A DNA stretch of 5,221 bases from an uncultured Collinsella sp. (GTDB taxonomy: Bacteria > Actinomycetota > Coriobacteriia > Coriobacteriales > Coriobacteriaceae), in assembly GCA_900751665.1 (NCBI GenBank), contig CAADSV010000146.1, forward strand, positions 1-5,221, given 5' to 3'. A program made the translations under genes and the position numbers. Of this stretch, positions 1 through 5,221 are shown in pieces (position 1 is the first letter of the stretch; each line of letters starts with the position of its first letter). Below the pieces are notes generated by a model, which was not told the origin of the DNA, made no database searches, and saw nothing but the letters and a program-made list of their open reading frames with translations.

Positions 1-34
1 CGCGTGCGGGCCGTCCCCCCCCGGCGCCTGCGGC
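1..34. other. Divergent GC-rich left edge (probable junction or assembly artefact)
   Basis: Read on the minus strand, UvrA follows its family closely as far as GPGAGVNGG. It then gives a Gly/Ala/Arg/Pro-rich string where the family has a hydrophobic strand of the E-V-V-A-x-G type. The stretch contains a run of eight C at 15-22. CCCGGCGCC at 20-28 is the exact reverse complement of GGCGCCGGG at 50-58 inside good uvrA sequence. I read this as a chimeric or low-quality contig end, not real uvrA coding sequence; a genuine rearrangement is possible but less likely. Confidence 0.55.
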
Positions 35-1765
35 CCCGCCGTTGACGCCGGCGCCGGGCCCCATGTCGATCACGTAGTCGGCGGCACGGATTGTATCCTC
101 GTCGTGTTCGACGACGATAACGGTATTGCCGATATCGCGCAGGCGCTCGAGCGTCTTGATCAGGCGCTCGTTATCACGCTGATGAAGACCGATCGAGGGC
201 TCGTCCAGAATATAGAGCACGCCCATGAGCCCCGCGCCGATCTGCGTTGCCAGTCGAATACGCTGTGCCTCGCCACCGGAAAGCGTCGCCGAGGCACGGT
301 CGAGGGTCAGATAGTCAAGTCCGACATCGACCAGAAAGCGCAAGCGCTCCAGGATTTCCTTAACGATGCGCCCGCCGATAAATTGTTGGCGCTCGGTAAG
401 CTCCAAACCCTCAAAAAACTTGAGCGACTCGCGGCACGATAGGCAGCAGACCTCGTAAATGGACTTACCGCCTACGGTAACGGCGAGCATCTCGGGGCGC
501 AAACGAGCGCCGTGGCAACTCGAGCACGGCTCCTCGCGGATGTACTTCTCCAAGCGCGCCTTGGTGTTCTCATTCGTCGTCTCGATATAGCGCTCGTACA
601 GGATATTGCGCACGCCCGAAAACTTGGTATCCCACTGGCTGCGACGTCCGTCGAGCTTTTGGTAGTCGACCGAGATCTTCGTATCGCCCAGGCCATCCAA
701 GAATGCACGACGCACGCGAGGGGGCAAGTCCTCCCACGGCGTATCGACGCTCACCTTGAAGTGTTTACAGACCGCAGCGAAAATCTGCGGATAGTAGTTA
801 GAGTTGCCAAACAGGCTGCCAAAGACCCCGTCGGCGATCGACTTCGAGGGGTCTTCGATTAGGGCCTCGGCATCGACCGTCTTCTTAAAGCCCAGGCCAT
901 CGCACTCGGGGCACGCGCCATAGGGCGCGTTGAACGAGAAATCACGCGGCTGCAGGTCATCGATGGAGTGTCCATGCTCCGGGCACGCTAACGCCAGCGA
1001 ATACTCCAGCAACTCGCCTTCGGTCCCCTCGGGAGCGTCGCGGTCGGGCAGCAAGTATACGTTCACATTGCCGTGCGCCAGCGCAGTCGCTTGTTCAACG
1101 GACTCGGCAATACGGCCCAGCGAGTTCTCGCGAATCACGATGCGGTCGACTACGACCTCGATATCGTGCTTGAACTTTTTGTCCAGATCGATCGGGTCGT
1201 CGAGCGAGCGCACTTCGCCGTCAACGCGCACGCGGCTAAAGCCCTCGGCGCGAAGGTCCTCAAACAGTTTGGTGTACTCGCCTTTTCGCCCGCGCACCAC
1301 CGGTGCCAGCACAAACGCGCGGCGGCCCTCCCCCGCCGCCAAGACCTTGTCGGCAACCTGGTCGGTCGTCTGGCGCTCAATGACGCGGCCGCATTCGGGA
1401 CAGTGCGGGGTGCCCACACGAGCGAACAGCAGGCGCAGATAGTCATAAATCTCGGTTACGGTGCCAACCGTCGAGCGAGGGTTTTTAGACGTCGTCTTTT
1501 GGTCGATCGACACCGCCGGCGAAAGGCCGTCGATTGAATCCAAGTCGGGTTTGTCCATCTGGCCCAAGAACTGGCGCGCATAGCTCGAAAGACTCTCGAC
1601 GTATCGACGCTGGCCCTCGGCATAGATAGTGTCAAATGCCAGCGAACTCTTGCCCGAGCCAGAAAGACCGGTAATGACCACGAGTTGGTCACGCGGAATG
1701 GAAACATCGATATCACGGAGGTTGTGCTCACGAGCGCCGCGAATAACGATAGAAGAATCAGACAT
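1..1765 (-). CDS. uvrA: UvrA, excinuclease ABC subunit A (N-terminal part, runs off left edge)
   Basis: UvrA is the dimeric ATPase that finds bulky DNA lesions and loads UvrB in nucleotide excision repair, in the cytoplasm. The frame is open from the ATG at 1765 to the edge, 588 codons of the roughly 940-950 usual for the family. Visible in order: Walker A GLSGSGKSS with K39; a CxxC pair at C122/C125; a zinc-site segment C261, H264, C285, C288; a second CxxC at C414/C417; the ABC signature LSGGE at 495-499; Walker B LYILDEPS with D521/E522; and the switch EHD at 553-555. The second ATPase half and C-terminal zinc finger lie outside. Residues up to GPGAGVNGG (577) are canonical. The last 11 codons (AAGAGG... 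onward) do not resemble UvrA, so the true gene probably leaves this sequence near position 35. The start is supported by AGGAG five bases upstream. A LexA-type box lies upstream. Identity is near certain. Confidence 0.97.
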   Translation of the reverse strand, partial: MSDSSIVIRGAREHNLRDIDVSIPRDQLVVITGLSGSGKSSLAFDTIYAEGQRRYVESLSSYARQFLGQMDKPDLDSIDGLSPAVSIDQKTTSKNPRSTVGTVTEIYDYLRLLFARVGTPHCPECGRVIERQTTDQVADKVLAAGEGRRAFVLAPVVRGRKGEYTKLFEDLRAEGFSRVRVDGEVRSLDDPIDLDKKFKHDIEVVVDRIVIRENSLGRIAESVEQATALAHGNVNVYLLPDRDAPEGTEGELLEYSLALACPEHGHSIDDLQPRDFSFNAPYGACPECDGLGFKKTVDAEALIEDPSKSIADGVFGSLFGNSNYYPQIFAAVCKHFKVSVDTPWEDLPPRVRRAFLDGLGDTKISVDYQKLDGRRSQWDTKFSGVRNILYERYIETTNENTKARLEKYIREEPCSSCHGARLRPEMLAVTVGGKSIYEVCCLSCRESLKFFEGLELTERQQFIGGRIVKEILERLRFLVDVGLDYLTLDRASATLSGGEAQRIRLATQIGAGLMGVLYILDEPSIGLHQRDNERLIKTLERLRDIGNTVIVVEHDEDTIRAADYVIDMGPGAGVNGGAAGAGGGRPAR

Positions 1766-1770
1766 GGAAG

Positions 1771-1783
1771 CTCCTTGCCTCCT
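1771..1783 (-). promoter_or_regulatory. Double Shine-Dalgarno region of uvrA
   Basis: Two ribosome-binding motifs precede the uvrA ATG on the minus strand. AGGAG (1771-1775) has 5 nt spacing and a stronger AGGAGG (1778-1783) has 12 nt spacing. The near copy sits close to normal spacing and fixes the start at 1765. The far one is too distant to serve that ATG well, and I see no in-frame start that would use it. Confidence 0.7.
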
Positions 1784-1793
1784 ATTGCATCGA

Positions 1794-1799
1794 ATCATA
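1794..1799 (-). promoter_or_regulatory. Candidate -10 element for uvrA
   Basis: TATGAT on the minus strand matches TATAAT at 5 of 6 positions and would give a leader of about 20-30 nt before the uvrA ATG. No good -35 hexamer is visible 16-18 nt upstream. An alternative -10, TAAACT at 1809-1814, would place its -35 region inside the LexA-like box, which is a typical repression geometry. Which of the two is used cannot be decided from sequence. Confidence 0.35.
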
Positions 1800-1826
1800 C
1801 TGTCGATGAGTTTAGCGCACTCGACG

Positions 1827-1840
1827 CGCACAGATGTTCG
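1827..1840 (-). promoter_or_regulatory. LexA (SOS) operator upstream of uvrA
   Basis: The minus strand reads CGAACATCTGTGCG and the plus strand CGCACAGATGTTCG. The Gram-positive LexA box is CGAAC-N4-GTTCG; this site matches 9 of the 10 fixed bases, with one half-site perfect. It lies 62 nt upstream of the uvrA ATG, and uvrA is a classical SOS gene in many bacteria. LexA binding here would block transcription until RecA-stimulated LexA cleavage after DNA damage. The LexA gene itself is not in the window. Confidence 0.75.
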
Positions 1841-1908
1841 TAATACAAGATTCGCAGACCTTTAGCTTTGCGTATCGGGTGCTTTGTTTCTCGAAATACC
1901 ATGGAAAG

Positions 1909-1946
1909 GTTACAGTAATCTAATACTGAACTTAATTTGCTGTAAC
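1909..1946 (+). promoter_or_regulatory. Inverted repeat in the leader of the LTA-synthase-like gene
   Basis: GTTACAG (1909-1915) is an exact inverted repeat of CTGTAAC (1940-1946), with arm centres 31 bp apart, about three helical turns. Each arm also lies in an odd-centred small palindrome: TTAC-A-GTAA at 1910-1918 and CTGT-A-ACAG at 1940-1948. The stem extends to about 10 pairs if a G-T pair is allowed. The right palindrome overlaps the start of the Shine-Dalgarno site at 1947-1952. It could be a paired operator or an RNA hairpin affecting translation. AT-rich hexamers such as TAATCT (1916-1921) lie between the arms, but no convincing -35/-10 pair is seen. Confidence 0.4.
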
Positions 1947-1952
1947 AGAGGA
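1947..1952 (+). promoter_or_regulatory. Shine-Dalgarno site that fixes the start at 1959
   Basis: AGAGGA ends 6 nt before the ATG at 1959-1961. The frame is open further upstream to a TTG at 1884, but that start has no ribosome-binding motif and would add 25 residues that read like non-coding leader. ATG 1959 is therefore chosen. Confidence 0.7.
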
Positions 1953-1958
1953 ACGTCC

Positions 1959-4112
1959 ATGACCGAAGATATCCCCCTTGAAATCACTTCGAGCGACATG
2001 GCCAATCTGCCCATATTCATCGCCGTCCTTATCGTGGCCACCGTCGTCGTGCGCGTGTATTTTTCAATCAAACACAATGAAAAGCCGCCCATTGCCCGCG
2101 TCTTTTGGTGCGTGACGCTCCTCATCCCGCTCGGCGTGGTAGCTGCATGGATTACGAATCAATTGCTCGTAAATGAGGACAATTCCCTATGGGTCCTTTC
2201 TTATTCGGCGCTCGGTGCTACCGCCGTCATACTTCTTGTCGAGCCCTTGGTTTCGGGACTTATCGACCAAACCGATCTTGCGACGGGAACGGTTGCCTGT
2301 ATTTGCCGTGACATCCTTGTCATCGCCGCTGTTTCAGCGCTCTCGTTCGTTTCACTCGAAATTGCCTGTAACGAAACGTTCTATCGCATTCCCGCCAACT
2401 CATTCGGGTTTTCCGTCGGGCTGCTCGCGACGGTTCTGCTCTCCCTTTATTTGCTGGGACAGCGTCATGGAGGCGTCATGGCCCTCGTGCCCGTCGTCTG
2501 TTGCATCCTTGGCATTGCCGAGCACTTCGTCATAACGTTTAAAGGCGAGGCCATCCTGCCAAGCGATATCTTGGCCCTTGGCACCGCAATGGAAGTGAGC
2601 GAGGGATACGAGTTTACCTTTACCGCCGGAATCGTAACCTCTCTAGCCCTGCTGGAGATTTCCCTGGGGCTTCTTTCGCTTATCCGACCGAGAAAGCTCC
2701 GTACGCCCACCCATGTCTTCCCCGCAATCGCCGCTAACCTCTGCGCTTTTCTGCTAGTGACCGTTGTGGGGCTCTCGGGCTTTTCCAGCATCGACTTGGA
2801 GCAGGCGCTGAATTTTGGATTTGACCGTTGGCAGCCCATCACCACGTACGCGTCTCAGGGTTTTATCACTTCGTTCACCGAAATGGTCAACGAGTTGCCC
2901 ATTGAGAAGCCCGAAGACTATACGCCCGATGAGGCGCAGAGCATCGAGCAGGAGCTCGCCGCCACCTACGACAGCACGTATGGCTCGAGCGAGCAGCGCG
3001 CGGCGGCCGTTGCCCAGTTCAATGAAATCAAGCCGACGATTGTTGCCGTCATGAACGAGAGTTTTAGCGACCTTTCGTGCTTTGAGCAGCTCCAGGCGGC
3101 CGGGTACACCGGCCCCGCATTCTACAACTCGCTTCCCGACACACTTGTTCGCGGCACCATGCTCGCTTCGGTCACCGGTGGCGGAACGGCAAACTCCGAA
3201 TTCGAATTTTTGACCGGAGCGACAACGGCCTTTGTCGGATTAGGCAAGATCCCCTATCAGCTGTATCAGATGAATGGCGTCAACAGCCTGGCAAGGGACC
3301 TTAAAGAGCTTGGGTATACCGCTACCGCCATGCACCCGCAAAACCCCGTCAACTACCATCGAGATAAAATCTATCAGCAGCTGGGCTTTGGAGACTTTCT
3401 TTCAATCGGCGATTTCGAAGGTGCGCCCTGTTACCATGCCGGCGTATGCGACTACGCCACCTACGACAAGATACTCGACCTGCTTAGAACCGACGAAGCG
3501 CCGCAGTTCATCTTTGACGTCACGATGCAAAATCACGGCGGCTACGACTATGGCACCGTTCCCGCCGAAGAGCTGACAAACTATTGGGTCGAGGGAGCCA
3601 GCGAGGGCGCCAATAGCGCGCTCAACACCTATCTCACCTGCATCAACGCATCCGACCGGGACCTCGAGTACTTTATCAACGAGCTCCGCAATATCGGCAG
3701 ACCGGTTGTTCTTGTCTTTTTTGGCGACCATCAGCCGAGCGCCGCAACGGCTCTCAACGACGAGCTGTACCCTCAGGAAGACACGGCAAGCCACGCTTTC
3801 CGCGTCTATCAGTCGACCTATTTCGTCTGGGCTAACTATGAAATCGCCGGCAATACCGAGCTCAACGTCTACGACACCGTCGGGGCAAACGAGATTGCAG
3901 CCATTACCCTTAATAAGATCGGCGCCCCGCTCACCGACTATCAAAAGGCCCTGCTTACAACAAGATCAGATGTGCCCACCATCAATGTCGCCGGCTATCT
4001 CGGTGCCGACGGGCTGCGCTACGACTTGGAATCTGAAGACAGCCCATACACCTCGACGATCGACAAGCTGCAGCGCATGCAATACCTCGAGTTCGCCAGC
4101 AAAGTTCAGTAA
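1959..4112 (+). CDS. LTA synthase family membrane phosphoglycerol transferase (sulfatase fold)
   Basis: The 717-residue protein has about eight hydrophobic helices (near residues 17-36, 48-66, 77-99, 111-134, 149-167, 173-192, 223-242, 254-275), then a large extracellular domain. That domain carries the marks of the LtaS/OpgB/GacH sulfatase-like family: VMNESFSDL with metal ligand E367; GGGTANSEFEFLTG with T410 as the expected nucleophile; MQNHGGY with H526; and FGDHQPS with metal ligands D590 and H591. Family members cleave phosphatidylglycerol through a glycerophospho-threonine intermediate and pass glycerol phosphate to lipoteichoic acid or another envelope glycan. Staphylococcal LtaS has five helices, so eight suggests a different branch and acceptor; GacH-like decoration of a cell-wall polysaccharide is an alternative. 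The gene stands alone between divergent uvrA and mrp, with no clear terminator after it. Family is sure; acceptor is unknown. Confidence 0.93.
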   Translation: MTEDIPLEITSSDMANLPIFIAVLIVATVVVRVYFSIKHNEKPPIARVFWCVTLLIPLGVVAAWITNQLLVNEDNSLWVLSYSALGATAVILLVEPLVSGLIDQTDLATGTVACICRDILVIAAVSALSFVSLEIACNETFYRIPANSFGFSVGLLATVLLSLYLLGQRHGGVMALVPVVCCILGIAEHFVITFKGEAILPSDILALGTAMEVSEGYEFTFTAGIVTSLALLEISLGLLSLIRPRKLRTPTHVFPAIAANLCAFLLVTVVGLSGFSSIDLEQALNFGFDRWQPITTYASQGFITSFTEMVNELPIEKPEDYTPDEAQSIEQELAATYDSTYGSSEQRAAAVAQFNEIKPTIVAVMNESFSDLSCFEQLQAAGYTGPAFYNSLPDTLVRGTMLASVTGGGTANSEFEFLTGATTAFVGLGKIPYQLYQMNGVNSLARDLKELGYTATAMHPQNPVNYHRDKIYQQLGFGDFLSIGDFEGAPCYHAGVCDYATYDKILDLLRTDEAPQFIFDVTMQNHGGYDYGTVPAEELTNYWVEGASEGANSALNTYLTCINASDRDLEYFINELRNIGRPVVLVFFGDHQPSAATALNDELYPQEDTASHAFRVYQSTYFVWANYEIAGNTELNVYDTVGANEIAAITLNKIGAPLTDYQKALLTTRSDVPTINVAGYLGADGLRYDLESEDSPYTSTIDKLQRMQYLEFASKVQ

Positions 4113-4166
4113 GCCCGCCCATTCGCTTAGGACCATCGTATTGCAAGCACGCTCGGCCCAATTGCA

Positions 4167-4193
4167 TCGCAAATGACTCCCGCTCGCAAACGA
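4167..4193 (+). promoter_or_regulatory. Direct repeat TCGCAAAYGA at the mrp promoter
   Basis: TCGCAAATGA (4167-4176) and TCGCAAACGA (4184-4193) are near-identical direct repeats with a 17-nt period. The second contains the dyad CTCG-CAAA-CGAG (4183-4194), flanked by CCC and GGG. They cover the candidate -35 and the spacer of the mrp promoter, so they are plausible operator half-sites. No regulator can be named. Confidence 0.35.
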
Positions 4194-4202
4194 GGGTACA
4201 AT
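4173..4202 (+). promoter_or_regulatory. Candidate promoter of mrp
   Basis: ATGACT (4173-4178, 4 of 6 to TTGACA) and TACAAT (4197-4202, 5 of 6 to TATAAT) are separated by 18 nt. Transcription would begin near 4209, giving a leader of about 50 nt. The leader includes the perfect palindrome CGGGGCCCCG at 4221-4230. This fits mrp having its own promoter and not depending on read-through from the gene upstream. Confidence 0.55.
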
Positions 4203-4244
4203 GACGCTCGTGTCACATCGCGGGGCCCCGGCCCCAACATATAC

Positions 4245-4251
4245 AAAGGAG
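4245..4251 (+). promoter_or_regulatory. Shine-Dalgarno site of mrp
   Basis: AAAGGAG ends 6 nt before the ATG at 4258 and decides that start. An earlier in-frame ATG at 4201 overlaps the candidate -10 element and has no ribosome-binding motif, so it is rejected. Confidence 0.8.
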
Positions 4252-4257
4252 TCATAC

Positions 4258-5088
4258 ATGGGTTGCGAGCACGCACAGGCCGCCGGCGGACAAACGTCGC
4301 CGTTGCAATTTGAGGAGAATACGCTGTCCGAGGTCAAGCGCGTCATCGCCGTGCTTTCCGGCAAGGGCGGTGTCGGCAAGTCGTTTGTCACCGGTGCCAT
4401 CGCCACCGAGCTTGCCCGCCACGGCCACAAGGTCGGCGTCCTCGATGCCGACATCACCGGTCCCTCCATCCCCAAGATGTTCGGTATGAGCGGACGCCAC
4501 GTCCATGCCCTTGGCAACCTTATGCTGCCTGAAATCTCCGGGCACGGCGTCAAGGTCATGAGCTCCAACCTTCTGCTCCAAAACGAGACCGACCCCGTCC
4601 TTTGGCGCGGTCCGGTCATCGCAGGCGCCATTAGGCAGTTCTGGAGCGAGACCTCATGGGGTCCCATCGACTACCTGCTGGTCGACATGCCTCCGGGAAC
4701 AGGCGATGTCGCGCTCACCGTCTTCCAGTCGCTGCCCGTCGACGGCATCGTCATCGTCACGAGCCCGCAGGATCTGGTCTCGATGATCGTCGCCAAGGCG
4801 GTCAACATGGCCGAGAAGATGAACGTCCCCATTCTGGGCATTGTCGAGAACATGAGCTATATCGAGTGCCCCGACTGCGGCAAGAAGATCGAGGTCTTTG
4901 GCAAGAGCAAGCTCCCCGAGGTCGCAGAGCGCTATAACCTCGACATCTTGGGCCAGCTTCCCATTAATCCGGCACTCGCCGAGGCCTGCGATAAGGGCGA
5001 GGTCGAGACCGCGCTGCCCGATGGCATGTTGCCCAAGGCAGTCTCTGCCGTCGAGGCTATTACCCCGCACGAGACCGACGAGGCCTAA
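4258..5088 (+). CDS. mrp: Mrp/ApbC/Nbp35-type iron-sulfur cluster carrier P-loop ATPase
   Basis: This 276-residue cytoplasmic protein belongs to the MRP/MinD P-loop group. It shows the deviant Walker A SGKGGVGKS (residues 34-42, K36 and K41), the following VLDADITGPSIPKMFG, the block LVDMPPGTGDVALT, and the late CPDC pair (C204, C207). In the family this pair bridges a 4Fe-4S cluster between two subunits. Members hold and deliver Fe-S clusters to apoproteins with ATP hydrolysis. There is no DUF59 domain and no Nbp35-type four-cysteine N terminus; the lead region has only C3 before the ATPase core, so this is the short form. Codon use is strongly biased to C/G-ending codons, more than in the gene upstream, suggesting good expression. 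An oxidoreductase start follows immediately after the stop, implying an operon. Family is secure; client proteins are unknown. ApbC is an equivalent name. Confidence 0.94.
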   Translation: MGCEHAQAAGGQTSPLQFEENTLSEVKRVIAVLSGKGGVGKSFVTGAIATELARHGHKVGVLDADITGPSIPKMFGMSGRHVHALGNLMLPEISGHGVKVMSSNLLLQNETDPVLWRGPVIAGAIRQFWSETSWGPIDYLLVDMPPGTGDVALTVFQSLPVDGIVIVTSPQDLVSMIVAKAVNMAEKMNVPILGIVENMSYIECPDCGKKIEVFGKSKLPEVAERYNLDILGQLPINPALAEACDKGEVETALPDGMLPKAVSAVEAITPHETDEA

Positions 5089-5139
5089 GTGAACACGAGC
5101 GCCTTCTATGACGTCCTGGTAATCGGCGGCGGGGGCTGA
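5089..5139 (+). CDS. Start of a FAD/NAD(P)-binding oxidoreductase, cut off by sequence divergence
   Basis: A GTG directly abuts the mrp TAA with no gap, and GAGG at 5080-5083 lies 5 nt upstream as a ribosome-binding site. The 16 codons read MNTSAFYDVLVIGGGG and then hit TGA at 5137. YDVLVIGGG is the first strand and the beginning of the GxGxxG dinucleotide-binding loop of Rossmann flavoproteins. The next residues should be of the A-S-G or P-A-G type, so the natural sequence is lost at about 5131-5136, where a hairpin begins. Deleting one G would restore GGGA but lead into a Pro/Arg-rich frame unlike any flavoprotein. I take it as the true 5' end of a real gene broken by a junction, probably an assembly artefact. 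The subfamily cannot be told from so few residues. Confidence 0.6.
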   Translation: MNTSAFYDVLVIGGGG

Positions 5140-5150
5140 AAGCCCCCGCC
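5128..5150. repeat. 23-bp perfect hairpin at the right junction
   Basis: GGCGGGGGC (5128-5136), loop TGAAA, GCCCCCGCC (5142-5150): a perfect 9-bp stem with a 5-nt loop. Its left arm coincides with the glycine codons of the oxidoreductase start, and the loop carries the TGA. No T-tract follows on either strand, so it is not a standard intrinsic terminator. Confidence 0.7.
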
Positions 5151-5221
5151 CGCCCGCCCTGAGGGTGCAGAAGGGAGGCCGGGGTCGTTTTGTCCCCCTG
5201 CGTCTCCTCGCGGGGAGGAGC
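5137..5221. other. GC-rich hairpin-dense tail, possibly a dispersed repeat
   Basis: The last 85 bases have no recognisable coding sense. They contain an interrupted stem with GGAG/CTCC, GC/GC and GGGG/CCCC pairs between 5174 and 5207 around a GTTTT loop. A second stem, CTCCTC (5204-5209) with GAGGAG (5215-5220), shares the CTCC and so excludes the first. This resembles a non-coding palindromic intergenic repeat on which a contig would end, or an artefact; the sequence alone does not separate these. Confidence 0.4.

Noticed and set aside
104..1537. Several plus-strand open frames within uvrA
   Set aside because: They are antisense to unbroken, family-matching UvrA, and their products are Arg/Ser/Ala-rich shadows.
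1884..1958. TTG at 1884 as a start adding 25 residues to the LTA-synthase-like protein
   Set aside because: No ribosome-binding motif there, and the added residues read like leader; ATG 1959 has AGAGGA at 6 nt.
3402..3944. 180-codon minus-strand open frame opposite the LTA-synthase-like gene
   Set aside because: It shadows a clearly conserved coding frame and has no recognisable domain or ribosome-binding site.
4113..4170. Search for a terminator after the LTA-synthase-like gene
   Set aside because: No stem followed by a T-run is visible; only a direct repeat ATTGCA (4139 and 4161), too short to interpret.
4221..4235. CGGGGCCCCG palindrome with trailing GGCCCC as an intrinsic terminator
   Set aside because: No T-tract follows, and it lies between the mrp promoter and ribosome-binding site; at most a leader hairpin.
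4201..4257. ATG at 4201 as the mrp start
   Set aside because: It overlaps the candidate -10 element, has no Shine-Dalgarno site, and ATG 4258 has a strong AAAGGAG.
3966..4667. 233-codon minus-strand open frame
   Set aside because: It spans two real plus-strand genes and their promoter; the translation is low-complexity and family-less.
5101..5221. Right end as a simple fold-back copy of the preceding sequence
   Set aside because: Mirror identity stops after 9 bp; the next bases do not match the reverse complement of the upstream gene.

Overview
This 5.2 kb window looks like a chromosomal fragment of a moderately GC-rich Gram-positive bacterium. An actinobacterium of the Coriobacteriia (Collinsella-like) is my best guess. 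The basis is the codon and protein style, a Gram-positive LexA box, and an LTA-synthase-family membrane enzyme. The genus is inference; no rRNA or other marker is present.

Layout: (1) Positions 1-1765, minus strand, hold the N-terminal 588 codons of uvrA, the damage-recognition ATPase of nucleotide excision repair. Its downstream end runs off the left edge, and the last ~34 bases no longer read like UvrA. (2) Positions 1766-1958 are a divergent intergenic region. It holds a 9/10 match to the Gram-positive LexA (SOS) operator on the uvrA side. On the other side is an inverted repeat that ends against the Shine-Dalgarno site of the rightward gene. (3) Positions 1959-4112 encode a 717-residue protein with about eight membrane helices and an extracellular sulfatase-fold domain of the LTA synthase / phosphoglycerol transferase family, with all recognisable catalytic motifs intact. 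(4) Positions 4113-4257 hold a good candidate promoter with a dyad and direct repeats around its spacer. (5) Positions 4258-5088 encode an Mrp/ApbC/Nbp35-type P-loop ATPase, an iron-sulfur cluster carrier. (6) From 5089, with no gap, a GTG start opens a protein with a Rossmann FAD/NAD(P)-binding start. It stops at a TGA inside the glycine motif, where the sequence turns into a 23-bp hairpin and a GC-rich, hairpin-dense tail.

The genes do not form one pathway. uvrA is DNA repair, probably SOS-controlled. The LTA-synthase-like gene is cell-envelope polymer synthesis and appears to be its own unit. mrp and the oxidoreductase start form a tight two-gene (or longer) transcription unit.

I see no convincing new defence or mobile system. 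The most informative oddities are the two window ends, where two conserved genes each break off at a conserved glycine motif beside a 9-bp inverted repeat; the LexA box in a shared divergent promoter region; and cysteine/histidine variations in UvrA.
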